The notes beneath the pieces are model-generated. The model did no database searches. It had not been told where the DNA came from and saw only the letters and a list, made by a program, of their open reading frames with translations. Below, piece by piece: positions 31,323 to 44,300 of a stretch of 64,000 bases of DNA. A program made the position numbers and the translations under genes. Origin of the DNA: Hanleya hanleyi (lineage: Eukaryota > Mollusca > Polyplacophora > Lepidopleurida > Hanleyidae); contig JAVTVY010036896.1 in NCBI GenBank assembly GCA_036873755.1, positions 62,001 through 126,000 of the forward strand. The letters run 5' to 3'. Numbering within the stretch: the stretch's first letter is position 1; the number at the start of each line of letters is the position of its first letter.

Positions 31323-34300
31323 GAAATGTATATATTTGAAGGTGTGTGGAGTCCGGAACTATCTGGTTTAAGTTTGCATAAGACTAATCACTACATAGTT
31401 ACTTGGATACGATCAGAAATCCATAAAACTTCTGATACGATGCTGTTATCACAACATATTAACACCGGTATGAGTATTCAAGACAGCTGTATAACCTATA
31501 TATGATCTGTGAGGAATACATAAGGCTTATATGTCTTTTATCTATGTACTAAATATAAGTGTCAAATAATTATGAATGAAGGCAATAGATTTGATATGTG
31601 GTTAGTCATTTTGTATGGGTCATAGATGGGGTGCGCTCACTAATCAGCGTCTGCCCTTGTATACCTCAGCGAACAAAATGAAAGGAACGCTTTCGCTAGG
31701 CAGCAATCCTCAGCTATGAAGGAATGAATGTTTAATCACCATACAGTATGTACAATATGTATATATATATATGTATAAAACTGAGAATGGCGGGAATAAA
31801 ACCCCAGAGGGTTTGTTATATCCCAAATGGTAGGGAATAAAATATATTGGCAGGAAGCGATTAGTGTAGTCAGAATTTATGGATTAAATGATATAATGAT
31901 ATAATGGCTCTAGTTCGAAATAAAGCTTACTTATGAAAAAAGCAAGGCTGTGGGTTTAATACTAACAATCTAGTCCAACAGTTTGTATTTGGTCTGCAGT
32001 ATCACGTGTCCAGCTATCAGCTAATCAGCGTTAGTATAAGGATTCCTACTGTAAATCAAGCCTTAGAGCTCAGCGATTGCATAAGAATAAAGCGCCTCTA
32101 ACGGCCAAAAGTGGCAAAAGTGCCGGTCTAAATCAGCTACTTAATGACGTATGGCAGGGACTGATTAAATGAACGTAGGTTGGGGAACAACGAAGCAAAC
32201 AACTTGAGGACTTGGTATAGCATAGAGTAGCATGATTCAGTTTTTAGTTGCATTCTGAACACATACTAATTTAGAATGAGTGTCATCCACAGAGGAAATA
32301 TGGAGGAAAGACTATAATTTAATTGGATTGAGGTCCCTTTCATACATGTACAGGGGGAAAGAATGTCACAGAAAAACTTTTCTGAAAAATGTTTTCCTGG
32401 ATTGTAACAGCTAGTTTTTCCTGGTTTTTCATAATGGTCGACCAAATAAGTTTGACCAAATGACCAGTGGTCTGGAGGTGATATATGCCTTATATTTGTT
32501 TTAATTATTTATATCAAAATGTGCCTTGGATCATACTGCATGCAATTATCATATGTGTTTCCATATTTAATATCAATATAGTAAAATATTAACAAGAACA
32601 ATGGTTCATGGGGTTGTCAGCAGATTTTGTTGTCATTTTAACATCATCATTCTATAAGTCCCAAATTACACTGTACACTATTTTAGATTTCGAATTTTAA
32701 AGGTTAACTTTTATGATGATGAAAATCTGAATACGTGGACGGCCTTTTCCAGTGCAGATGATTAGCTGTACACGAACCGTTTTCACAGCGATCCCTACCT
32801 CCACCATATTACGATAGACACCATGTTGTGTATTTTTGTGTCACTACGCATGCGCATTTGGACAGACAGGCATTATTGATAGGAACAGTTGTGGCTGGAT
32901 AAAACTGTGATACGTAACGTTTACAGGTAAGTATTATAGTAGAATACGCCCCAGGGAAGTTAAAATAATAGATAAGAAATAATAATACATGATGTATGGT
33001 CGTTTTGACCACATGATCGATGGTCTGTCAAATCTTTACGATGGGAAATAGGATCAGGCTGTGTAGTGTAGTGTAGTTAAAACTGAAAATGCAATCTAAA
33101 AGATTCTAAGAAACTGGAATTATTAAGCTACTAGAGTGATATCAATCGGAATAGATTGGTCATTAATTCCAATCTAATTATTTAAGAGTGTAGGTTCATT
33201 CCATAGAGAACCCAAGCGAGGACTTACACTAAACGCCATAAAATATGGCTGTCATAGTACTTGTCACTTAGTAGCAAAGACACACACATTATAAACTTCA
33301 TCATTACTTTACTAGTAACTCAAATTGTTTGACACTCTGTTAACCCCCCCCCCCCTACCAAACTTTCTGCGCTATCTCCGGAACGAGAATAAATCGAGAG
33401 CTGACACTCCGTGACTTTATAGTTCATCATATTGAGGTCATTTTGAACCTATTAGCATAACCCCGCGAGTAGAGAATCATGGGTAAATTCAAGATGGCGT
33501 ACACGTGGGATACCAGAGAAGTGATGTTTTCGTCATTTATCAAAAAAAAATCCTGAAAAGTGGGCGAATAGTATTTTATTTCACATCACATTAATTTTCA
33601 CCAATTTATCACGCAGTTTTTGCGGAGAAATTGCATAAATGAAAAATTCGATAAATCGACGAAATGACGTCACTGTGCAGTCATCAAAGCGGCTATCTTG
33701 GATTTTTTTTACATTTTCTGGTACAGCTTGTGCCAAGGGTATAGTGTGGTAAGTTTCAGCCTCATAGCTCAAGAGGTAAGAAAAATAATTAGGGGAGGGG
33801 GACTGAAATGGCCCCTCCCCAGGCCTGGACAGGTCCCAAAAAGCCCAGGCCAGATAGGGTTAATGTTAAACTGAAATACTGCACAAGAACATTGAACTGA
33901 CGATACACAATTTGTATATCTACCTGTCCAGTCATGTACATTTGAGTAGAATTTATTACCAGGTAGACCAGGAATTTATCAGAACTTTAGATCTGTCGAA
34001 GCTATCATATGTACGAAATGTATGGTGATATAAAGCAAACAGCCTTTAAAAATGCTGGGACAAATAGACTTATGAATATCCTCTAGTTTGTACAAATTCA
34101 GTTTTAATCTGGGCAACGTAACCTTCTTTAAATTTCAGACATATTCGTGTATTCACTGCATCAGAACCAGATTGCATTGATAGACAGCTATACTCACAAT
34201 ATCAATGTGGCCATCGTGGTACATCCGCAGCTACTACATATAAAGACTACAGACTGAAAGAAAATCCACGTAGAACACGGAAAGAGCATCTCCACAAATA

Positions 34301-34530
34301 TAGGACAATGCTCCTTGGGATGAAGAGTAGAGTAGGGAAGTTTGCCTGCAAGAGGAGTGTATAACGACTTTCATTTTTTCAAAATTCACACCTAAATATC
34401 GGCTAATATTGCTTAAGCTATATATGCGATTGTAATGCGACTTCACGCACAGCATCAGTACCAAGCAACAATCGGCGAAATTTATTAATCCGTGAGTGGT
34501 GATATGCCCGTATGAGTATGCATTGAATGC
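31323..34530. other. Unassigned sequence with low-complexity tracts
   Basis: No supported gene over 3.2 kb. Notable details are a short AT alternation near 31758-31772, a run of twelve C at about 33343-33354, and 'caagatggcgtac' / 'gctatcttggatttttt' words near 33490 and 33690 that recall the 156-bp repeat family. Open frames are short and featureless. Confidence 0.4.
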
Positions 34531-34531
34531 A

Positions 34532-34915
34532 AGATGGACCCATTTCAAAAATTGCAAAGCCGTTTGTGTCCATTGTCCATTGAGGCCCATCAGTCAGTTC
34601 GACCTTCATTTTGTGCGTAGACCAAAACAAACGTGTGCAAATTCTGCATTTCGTCCAATCATGCCTCGATTATCGAACCAGGGTGGGACAATTGCATTTG
34701 CATTCACGTTCATTCTACGGACAACCTGCTTCAATGGGGTATTGGCCCCCAAGTGTCCAATTTCAATTGTCCTATCCTGGTTTGATAATAGACGAATGGT
34801 TGGACAAAACTCAGTATTTGCACACGTTATCCTTGCACAATGAAGGTCAGACTGGCTGATAGGCCTCCAACAATAGACGCATATAGTTTTGCAATATTTG
34901 AAATGGGCCAGTCTC
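34532..34915. mobile_element. MITE abutting Penelope-like copy 3
   Basis: The arms 'cccatttcaaaaattgcaaa' near 34539 and 'ttgcaatatttgaaatggg' near 34889 are inverted, and the symmetry continues inward for over 100 bp (including 'gaccttcatt' / 'aatgaaggtc'). The right end lies at the exact point where the coding remnant of copy 3 begins. It may have inserted into, or truncated, that copy. Confidence 0.7.
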
Positions 34916-35470
34916 ATTTTAATCAACGTCACAAAACATTGTTGCAGAAACTTATAAAACAGGGCTACACCACCAAGCGCCTCCACTCAAAGTTTCTCAA
35001 ATTTGGCGATACATATCGCATGCTGATAGCAAAATACGAGCGTAGCGTGCAAGATCTATGGCATTACGTTTCGTAACATGTGTCTAATTCCGCTTAACCC
35101 GGGGCTAGGGGCCGTATGAACCCATGTACTTCAAGATCCTCATGGTACTCATATGAACAGTCACAATCAAAGCGTGACTGAGATACATCATTCTTTAGAT
35201 GACGACTTTACAACGAATATTATGGATTAAGAATACTGATCAGCGATACGGATTTGATATTTTTGGAACATCATGATGTCTTGCCGGCATCATTGAAAAC
35301 TGTTGACCGCTTCTCTCTTGCAGGAAATAAGCCTATGTTTATGTATACTATGATTGTCTTTTTGAATTTGGTGCTAATACTGTTATATGGAATATGTCTT
35401 TGGATTATGGACGCGGATATTCTCTAATGGACGACGGCTGAATTATGAATGACCGACCAGACGCTTTTAA
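34916..35470 (+). mobile_element. Penelope-like retroelement, copy 3 (5' truncated)
   Basis: It starts inside the reverse transcriptase's C-terminal coding part. About 50 codons with LLQKLIKQGYTTKRL in the middle remain, ending with a TAA at about 35074-35076. The shared 3' tail follows to 'agacgctt' near 35468. Copy 4 lies tail to tail about 500 bp to the right. Confidence 0.8.
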
Positions 35471-35967
35471 TCACATTCAATGCCTGCTTAAACAGGCATA
35501 ACTCCATCTACGGGGTCAACAGTTCCACTGATCGTTGCTCGGGTCGAACTTATACTCTGTGGTAAGTCCTATTACAATCGCGTATATATGTTAGAAAATA
35601 TTAGTCATCATTTTTTAGGGGGACTTTGTTGAGATGATGTTTGCTTTCGTGTCTGTGTTTGTGACAGTGGCCCACGTTTAGCAGTTTCTTTGTGGTTTAC
35701 ACGATCCACCTATTCCCCTACAACAAGATTCAATACCTTTACTTTAATATATGGTGAACATACGCATGTTCCAGAAAGCATTAATGGTGGAGACTACCAC
35801 TTTCCTTTTCAACATAGACTTGCCTTGAAATTTTTAACATAAATTATTATCGTTATACGAAAAATAAGAAATCGAGAATCGCCATATCACGTTATTCTAT
35901 TAATGGCCATTAGCATGACGACCTGAGCCGTAAGAGTACACCGACATGTCCTTATTATTGGAATACA
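35471..35967. other. Spacer between two tail-to-tail Penelope-like copies
   Basis: About 500 bp without a recognised gene or repeat. It separates the 3' ends of copies 3 and 4. Confidence 0.5.
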
Positions 35968-37010
35968 ATACAAGTGTCTAGTCCGTCATTCAATATCCAG
36001 CCGTCCAGCATTAAAGAATTTTCGCGTTCATAATACAAGGACCCAATTCATATATTAGCATTAGCATTAGCACCAAAAGAATAAATCATAGTATAAATAA
36101 AACTAGGCTGGTCTTTAATGATGCCGACAAACAGCATGATGTTCCTAAAATATCAAATTCGTATCGCTGATCAGTATTCTTAATCCATATGATTTTTTTG
36201 TAAAGTCGTTATCTAGAGCATGGTGAATCTCAGTCACTCTTTGATTGCGATTGTTCATATGAACACAATGAAGATCTTGAAATACAGGGATTCATACGCT
36301 CCCTAGCCCCGGGTTAAACGGAATTAGACACATGTTACGAAACATCACGCCATATATCTTGCACGCTAAGCTCGTATTTTGCTCAGCATGCGATATGTAT
36401 CGCCAAATTTGAGAAACTTTGAGTGGAAGCGCTTGATGATATAGCCCTGTTATATAAGTTACTGCAGTAATGTTTTGTGATGTTGATTAAAATCGTCACA
36501 TTTAACACAGGATCTAGCAAATGCTACTAGGCGAAATATGTATACGCCATATACAGACCCCTCTGGTATATTACTTTCCAGATAGGGATAGTTTACGATG
36601 TCCAAATTGTGATCGTCTCGTTTGCCATAAAGTCGAAGAGAGATATAGGTCTAAATAAGATGTGCCGTTAGGGCCATATGTAGTTTCCTTCAAATTCAGT
36701 GAAGGTAGATATATATCCTTCACTCCGTCATTTATATAGCGATTATCCACAGCAAGAAGATCGTCTATATAGCGTTTGGTGAATGAGAAGGAACGGGCTT
36801 TGAAATTATCTGTTTTTGAAAGCGTCTGCATATAGTCGTGATCATAAAAGAACAGATATAGGTCAGCCAAAAGGGGTGCACAATTAGTACCCATTGGAAT
36901 ACCTATATGCTGTTGATATCTTGTATTGCCAAATTTAACATACATATTATAAATGAGCAACTCAATCAACTCCATACAAAAGAAACCGAGAGATGTTGAG
37001 ACCGACATAT
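35968..37010 (-). mobile_element. Penelope-like retroelement, copy 4 (5' truncated)
   Basis: On the minus strand it runs from mid reverse transcriptase (37008) through motif B (GIPMGTNCAPLLADL) and the catalytic YIDD. The C-terminal region (with NIPEGSVYGVYI near 36575-36540, in a second frame) and the 3' tail follow, down to 'agacactt' near 35975. A stop or frameshift near 36571 interrupts the frame. It retains the segment deleted in copy 2, so the two complement each other for family reconstruction. Confidence 0.8.
36571..37008 (-). pseudogene. Reverse transcriptase C-terminal half, Penelope-like
   Basis: 145 open codons. The frame lacks motif A and everything upstream. It contains the motif B region near residues 31-46, SFTKRYIDDLLAVDN at about 73-87 and the following NLKETT and SYLDLYLS motifs. 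It closes shortly after, while the remaining coding sequence continues in another frame. Non-functional. Confidence 0.8.
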
Positions 37011-37039
37011 TCTCTTTTCTTTGACATAAATAACAGGAA

Positions 37040-39370
37040 AGCTATTATGAATCCAAAGACCATACCAATCCCGGATATTGATTCTTGGGTTACAGCGTTC
37101 ATCATTTACATGGAGGTGTATTTAGACAGACTGCCACTCAGGCAAAGCAAATAGTCTCATGAAATACATCAATACTATTCGATACTGCTCAAGGATACGG
37201 TGCCTCTATGATGTGCAGTAAATAGTGCGATTGGATAAATATCCAATGCTTTCCTGGGGGAATTGGATGGGGAGTAATGAATGGCCTTATGGTCCCACAG
37301 CAGAAAGGGTACCTCTTTTCCCAAAACTTGGCGCTCGGGCTACCAGTTCTAACAAAGTATGCTTTACATACAATAAAGGAGGATGCAAATTTGACAATTC
37401 AAACCATTCCCTCATTCCTGCAGCTATTGTGAAATGCCAGCACACCCCGTGAAAGAGTGCTTCGGGGCATTAGACAGGACACGAACCAGTCATTTTGATA
37501 TACTGGTTACGAACTATTCAGACGAAAGAAATGGAGTATCTCAGGCATGGTTTCCTCTTACATTATACTCCAGGGACTCCAAAAATGTAATATCTGTTTC
37601 TAATAACCAAAAAGCTGGAAAAAGAACTTGGCATTAATTGATTTGGGGGGAATTGAGGGTCCATTTTATGAACCCCAGTTCTTCATTTGAGATTTTCCCC
37701 CATATGCCATGTTCCTAAAAAACTGGATTCATTGGTTAGTCGTTTATCTCTCATGACACCCATGGTTTAAGTTTGAAAATCGCTTTGTCTTCCACAAATA
37801 TCTTCCTATGAGAGCGGCCATACTTTGCGCAAAACTCTCGAGTTTAGCTCATTTCTCGGATGCTGTGTCAAGGACTTATCATTGATGTAATTCATTACTT
37901 AGACGACTTTCTTTTCATAGCAGAATCTAGGGCAGACATGGAAGAATCTACGAAACCTATGAATCTATGGGAAACATCGAAGAATCTAGGAAATCTAGGC
38001 ATCTAGCCACTCCGCTGTGTTTCCTGCAAGTGTGCAGTAGACGTGTGTCAATTGCTGATGGAAAAACTGTGGGGCTTGTCAAAGTCATTTCTTTTTTAGG
38101 TTTTGTAATTGACAAACTCCACAAAGAGATAAGGTTGCCTGGAGGGACAAAAACGTGTTGTTTACATGCGACAACCAGACAGTGGTTCAGGTGTTAAACA
38201 AGTCCACATCTAAGTTACCATTAGTGTTTCCAGTGCGAGAAAAAATCTATTTTTCAGGCACAATTTATTTTTTAGACCCGGTGGGGAATTTCTCTATACT
38301 GTGTGAACCACTCACCAGCCGTAGTTGTTGGGAGAATGCTGGGCATCTCATATTTTCCGGAGGCGTTAGTCACAAACAATAAAATAGTTCGATTCTGTAT
38401 GATCTTACCTTTATATTCAGGTCTTGTTTATCAAAAATTGTCCAGTTTTAGCTTCACGGGAGACTGAAACTCTGTCTACATTGACCGGTTCCACGATGGG
38501 CGCGTAATCTGCACGCCGAGCCGTTACGTGTGGTTAAAAACGGAAGTGATCGCTCTGACTTTCACTCTGTCGTGTAGCTAAAACAGGACACTTTCTGATA
38601 AACAAGAGCTGAATACAAAGGTAAGATCATATAGAATCGAATCGTTTTATTGGTTGTGCATACGGAATATATGAGCATTGTCCAGCATTGTTTCAGCAAC
38701 TAGTCCTGGTGAATGGCTTGGTGCCTTGATCTCACGCAGTATAGAGAAAGGCCCCATCGGAGCTAAATTTATCGCTGGCAAATTCTTTTCCATTATACAG
38801 TACATCGATTTTGGGCAATGATTCCTAGAGCAGCCATGGAACCGAGGCCTACATCTGCAAAAATGGGTCATTGGTGGACAAAAATCCTGTTGGCTGGCTG
38901 ATAGAACTGGGAAGGCTAAGGAATAACATCGTTTGGGAAATTTCGGATGTAGACCTACCCATTCTTTGACCTACCCCAGTGCAGTGTGTAATCGCACACA
39001 TTTGGCATAGATAAGCAATTAAGAGAATGGTGGAGGGACTACGGAGAGATTCATCGAGGCACGATGGGCACTTGTAAGACAATAGGTGACTACATGTAGG
39101 GAACAGTGCAACCAAGAAATGAAAATCCATCGAGATGAACGTTTTACTAAAACTTTCAGAACGTGCTTTCTGTTGGCATATTTCGGTTTGATGAGGGTCA
39201 GCGATACGTGATATCGCTAATATGTGGCCAGGCGAATTTACGCTTTCGAGCAATTTGGACAAGACCAAGTTTACGCTTGGCAAGCTTATTTATCCCAAAA
39301 TATAACCTTTTTACTGTCAGGATCAGCTACGGTTCAGTTGATGTAAAGGATCTAATTTTGAGGTTTTAAA
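37040..39370 (+). mobile_element. Decayed DIRS-like (tyrosine recombinase) retrotransposon
   Basis: Fragments appear in the expected order on the plus strand. A gag-like part with DSWVTAFIIYMEVYL (about 37080) and a zinc-knuckle-like CFTYNKGGCKF (about 37361) comes first. Reverse-transcriptase remnants HYLDDFLFIAESRADMEE (about 37895) and SFLGFVIDKLHKEIRLPG (about 38088) follow. Next is an RNase H-like CDNQTVVQVLNKSTSKLP (about 38163), then a recombinase-like CFLLAYFGLMRVSDT (about 39160). Frameshifts and stops separate them. A palindromic region, 38275-38770, lies between RNase H and recombinase parts. The order and the absence of an integrase fit DIRS/Ngaro elements; which of the two is uncertain. 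Confidence 0.7.
38275..38770. repeat. Inverted repeat inside the DIRS-like remnant
   Basis: Paired blocks are 'atagttcgattctgtatgat' (about 38385) with its complement near 38618-38645, 'cttgtttatcaaaaa' with 'tgataaacaag', and 'cggtggggaatttctctata' with 'tatagagaaaggccccat'. The symmetry is centred near 38520. DIRS elements carry inverted and complementary repeats, so this may be a remnant of that structure or an insertion. Confidence 0.65.
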
Positions 39371-39955
39371 AATGTATCTATGTTCATGATTACAGCGCCA
39401 ACTGTTGGTCAGTCACGACCAAGAAAATTGAGATAGTGCAATAAGTTTGACAAAACCGGTTATTGGCGTTTGTAATGACGAAGGCGGATCCTTTTATGAT
39501 GTAAACTTCGAGGAAATGCTTTATATATATCACGTGATTTCGTGGAATAGCTGAGATACAAGTGTGATTGTGATACATCCTCTGAAAAACGACTTGGAAA
39601 TTCATTTGGATAAAAAATAATGGTCAGTGATTATCTAGTCAATCACAGATTTTCTATAATGATAAGTGATTTGTCATTGACCTAAGCACAAATATTTGAC
39701 GCAGGTGACATACTAAATACTTTGGCCACACAAAGCACAACTGTGAGGGTCGATAACGCACATGCTGTACAGCTGCCTTTTCGACCTCCAGGTGGATATA
39801 CCGTAGTTCCGCGCTGAGAGTCCCTATTGATTATGTGGTGTAAATTGTCCGAATATTAAAACGGACATATGCAACGACCAAATACGGCCTTATTGTCATT
39901 TGTCCTCTGGAAAATCGATAAATTATGACATCAGTCTACTCCACATAAGTATTGC
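39371..39955. other. Unassigned sequence
   Basis: Only the dispersed tag 'catgattacagcgccaac' near 39386 is recognised. No gene. Confidence 0.4.
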
Positions 39956-42420
39956 ATTTTTAGTCATGTTAGATAATCCGGTTTGATTTCCTTCCCACTC
40001 ACCCCTTTGAAACATTTAGTTATGTCAGACAGGTCATTTTGGTTCTCCTGTCCTATTTCACACTGAGGATGATAGGCTACATCGAGTTCTCTCTCCTTCC
40101 CCTTCCCTTAGGCAGACAGAATATCATCTCCAGTTTTCAATTGTTAGCAGTGTCAGATATATCTCACATTTTGCTTTGAGACAGAAAAGTCATATGGAAT
40201 AGTCCCCCCTTGGGTAGACGGAATATCGTTTCCTAAGATTCATTCCTACAGTTTTAGAAATGCCAGTTTCATTTCCCTCTCATTTTCCCTCTTTTGAATA
40301 TGAGAGATGTCAGATGCGCCAGTTTGATTTCCCTCCAATTTTCCGTCTTTTGGATATTTGAGACAGGTCAGTTTGTTCTTTACTGATTTGTCCCCCTTGA
40401 GTAGATGGAATGTCATTTCTAGTTTTCTTACCTTTGAAATTCTTAGCCATGTCAGATAACCCAGTTTGAAATTTCTCTCTCTCTCTTTTGCTTCCACACA
40501 GAGGAGTAGTCCCTCTTGGTTAGACAGATTGTCATTTTCCAAGACAATATCGTCAGATATATATATTTGGTAACTATCTATAATTTTGCCTTGCAACAGA
40601 TAACGCACAGACTGAGTAGTCCTCTTAGGTATATGGAATGTCATTTTCTCTCTTTGCTTGTTTAGTCATGTCAGATACGCCAGTCTGATTCCCCCTAATT
40701 TTGATCAACGCCAAATTTTCTCCACTCTCGTACAAACGGACACGCCACATTTAATACCCCCCTCCTTAGGGAGATAGAAAGTCGTTTCCACTTTTAAGTC
40801 TTTTGATTCTTTACCAATGTCAGTGTGATATTTTTCTCCCACATTGCTTGGCGATGGACAGGCCACAGTGAGTAATCTCAATTAGATGAAGAGAATGTCA
40901 TTTGTGTTTTCTCTGTTGAATTTTCAGCAATGTCAATTTATATTTCTCTCTCATTTTGTCTTAGTCATGTTAGATATGTCAGTATGGTATTCCTCTTCCA
41001 TTTCACTCAAGACATACACGCTAGATGGAGGCTGTCCCCCATAGATAGACAGAATGCCATTTCTTATTTTTAGTTCAGATATGTCAGTTTGGTATTTCTC
41101 TATCATTTTGCGTCATAACGGACTAGCCGCATTGGGTAGTTTCCCTTAGGTGGAACGAATGCCATTTCCTTGCGTTCGAAATGGAGGGAGGGATTTCCTG
41201 GAAAGTCAAACATGACACACCTACATGTGAAAAACGAGGATATCTCAACTTGGCGTATCACTCTCATAATAAAATGAAATTTCTAGGAACCAGGGGGAAC
41301 AACTCACTCTTGCGTATGTGTCACAGGGCAAAATCCATCTTAGCTTGCTACGGGCATTTCACGTTTCACTTAACACTACGAGCAGACGTTTCTACGTATG
41401 ATCGTGCCATGCGTTCGGATGATGGGCAAAATCGGAGAGAAACCCAGTCTGACCTATATGACATACATAACAACTTTAGCGAGAGAAGAGAGAAAAAATT
41501 ATATTCGGTCAGCCTATTGGAGACAACTCAGTTTGGTATGTCTGTCTCAAGCAAATGGGGGGGGGGAGAGAAATATCAAACTGACATGCATAGAAATTCA
41601 AAGGAGATAAAATTGAAATGGCATTCTAAATGTTAGTTGTTTCGGGGAACAACTCAGTATGGCGAATCAGTAAACTTGGATAGAGAAACCAAACTGACAT
41701 ATCCGATGTATCTAAAATGTTAAAGGAGAGAAAATTGGAAATGCGTATGTGGCGTGTCTGCCTCGACAGAAATAGGAGCGAAATTTCAAACTGACAAATC
41801 TGTCGTAGCTAAAAATTTAAAGGAAAGAAAATTGGAAATGACCTTTGTAAGGAAGACAGCGTGGCGTATCGGTCGCCAAGCAAAATAACCGAGGGGGGCG
41901 GGGGGATCAAACTGACGTATCTGACAAACTTACTCGACAAGGCTTGTCTGTCCGGAAGCAAAATGGGAGAGAAATGCCAAACTGACATATCTAACATTTC
42001 ATCTACATGTAAATAAGAGGACAACGCGATGTACATATTCTTGGAAGATAAAAACGGGAGAGAAAGACTAAACGGACATCCAGTAGATATAAGAGAGGGA
42101 AAATGGGAGGAAATTCAATTAAACTGGCGTATTTTACATGATTAAAATGCTATTCTGTCTATCCAAGGGGAACTACTCAATATGGCTTCTCTTTACCAAA
42201 GCAAATGGCGGAGAAATACCGGATTTGGCATATCTGACATGGATAGAAATGACATACCATGCATATGTAACTAAGGGGGACAACTCGGTGTGGCATATCC
42301 TCAGCAGAGAAAGACAAACTGACCTATCTTACATATCGAAATATAGGCGAAATGGGAGAGACATCGGACTGTCGTATTTGACATGACTAAAACTTCAAGA
42401 GAAGAAACTGGAAATGTCTG
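39956..42420. repeat. Large palindromic array of diverged repeats
   Basis: From about 39960 to 41160 the plus strand repeats a diverged unit of very roughly 130-150 bp containing 'tgtcagatatgtcagtttgg', 'atttctctctcattttg', 'agtagtcccccttgg' and 'agacagaatgtcatttcc'. From about 41160 to 42420 the same unit recurs in reverse complement ('ggaaatggcattct', 'gagagaaat', 'caaactgacatatctgac'). The turn-over point is near 41165. Divergence between units is high, so the array is old. Open frames of up to 151 codons inside it (41181-41636) are repeat-derived. Confidence 0.75.
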
Positions 42421-43813
42421 CCATGGTCGCTTACATGCTCTAATGACCACAAGATCTCAATTTCGGAAATTGAAATATTTAAAAGATTCATTAATTATCA
42501 AATTTGATTATATTATATTGCCCAGTTAAAAGTTATTAAAACATCTACTTCCAGATTTTTTATTTTTTTTTTAATTTGACGCTATCCATACAGTGTCCTT
42601 TTGCTATAGTAAGGGCGTAGTTTCGCTGAAATTATTATTTTTATATTATTTCTAACTGAGCACTATATAAAGGCCTTATTATAAATTTGTTATTCAAAGA
42701 ATTATTGAACATTTCAATTTCCAAAATTGGGGTTAGGTGCACCGCAAAATATATTTCACAAAAGCAGCCATATGAATTCAAAAGTTAACTTAATAATAGA
42801 TGCATCCTATATAATAGATGCATAAAGGGTCAGTAAATTTTGAGATATTCCTACTTTTCAAGACTGACACCAAACTTACTACAATAGCATAACTCGCACT
42901 CTTGTTGACCCTTAACGGCTTCTCCGGCGATAGGAACATTATGCAACAATTGGGTGACATTTACGTATGGATTACTTCGTCCCAGTTTTGTCGTGTTGCT
43001 TCGTGTTTATTTACCGAGCTTTCCGTTCGCCTGCACTCCTAAATTACAAGTACGGCGTCTTTGCTTATATCTTCAAGCAGCTGATCGAGTGAGCCTCGAG
43101 TCCAACAGCGTAACAAGATATATGGGCAGTGTGAGCATACTGGAAAGTCTTGGCAAGAGACCATCTATATATCCCCTATGAACCATAGGAACGCCCACAC
43201 AAAAAGTTTGAACTGACAGCCACTTTCAGCGATAGCAATTATGCTTATAAATATTAACAACACTATTATTATTATTATTTATTCATATAAGCATTTCTCC
43301 AGATACGCTAGCTTCTATTTGCACGGTTTATTGGTTGATTGTTCGTGATTCCGGAAATACTCTAAGCTTCCACTTGCATGGATTCGGGAAATTTATTAGT
43401 ACGTCGTAACCCCAGAACTATTTGTTATTTATGTTGATTAGGATGCTGGGGGGTATCGTGGTTGAAAGTAAAGCTTTTCTTCACGATCTCGACCCCCGAC
43501 CAACATAATTAACCAATTAACAACGGTAACGAGCCCCTGTGCGTGCAGCTGCCGAGATGGCGTGTAGACAGTTTATGGTATCCGGTACTGCAGAACCATC
43601 ACACATTAAGTCACATTACTAGCACAATGTTTATACCAATTTGCTGGTGGTGATGATGGAGATGGCAGGGATTGGGGATGGTAATGGTGGAAGGTGCATG
43701 CTTTACTGTGGTCAGCTTCACAGCTAAGAACAGTTACCCCAGTAATGAAATAAATGCTATAGTGCTGTACCGAAATATTATCACTTTCAGCCTGAGAATA
43801 TAGGTAAAGCACA
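42421..43813. other. Unassigned sequence
   Basis: AT-rich DNA with no supported gene. There is an 'att' microsatellite-like stretch near 43265-43280. Confidence 0.4.
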
Positions 43814-43917
43814 GGGGTTTGTTGATGGTCAGTTATTAATTATGATAATGGAGTAGGAGGAGAGTATATATATATGAATAATAATATCATAGTTAATAAC
43901 TCACCATCAACAACCCC
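43814..43917. mobile_element. 104-bp hairpin
   Basis: 'ggggtttgttgatggtcagt' at 43814 pairs with the complement ending at 43917, and 'attaattatgat' pairs with 'atcatagttaat'. The loop contains a short tatata run. Probably a tiny MITE. Confidence 0.65.
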
Positions 43918-44068
43918 ATATGAGGTGAAGTAACATTTCTTGTGTGTGTCGATAATTTGCATATTTGTTCGTAGCTGTGATTTATTTAATTCATTTTTTC
44001 TTCTTCGGTTAACTGATTACTTTCTCAATACAGAGAAAATGGTGGCGATATCTTAACGTAGTCGTTTA

Positions 44069-44300
44069 TCTGAAACCACAAAACCTCGTCTCAAATCAAA
44101 CAAACAATGCTGATAAACCAAAACTTCTGATTAATCGATGTTGAATCAATACTTTTGTTGTTACCAGCTACCGTATACCACTGTATTTACGATACCGTGT
44201 GGTAACGTAAACAACAACAATATCGATTCAACATCGATCAATCAGCATATTTAATTAATCAGCATTGTTTGATTGGTTGGAGACACGGTCCTGTGTCTGA
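44069..44300. mobile_element. Palindromic element, ~230 bp
   Basis: 'caaacaatgctgat' near 44100 pairs with 'atcagcattgtttg' near 44258. 'atcgatgttgaatcaatac' pairs with 'tatcgattcaacatcgat', and the centre is 'taccactgta...ccgtgtggta' near 44172-44204. Non-coding foldback element. Confidence 0.7.

Noticed and set aside
37225..37637. Host zinc-finger gene
   Set aside because: The CCHC-like segment is followed in order by DIRS-type polymerase, RNase H and recombinase remnants, so it is a retrotransposon gag.
40246..40644. 132-codon minus-strand frame rich in lysine and glutamate
   Set aside because: Produced by the left arm of the inverted array; similar peptides recur in the mirrored arm.
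41181..41636. 151-codon plus-strand open frame
   Set aside because: Lies wholly within the right arm of the inverted repeat array and follows its unit pattern.
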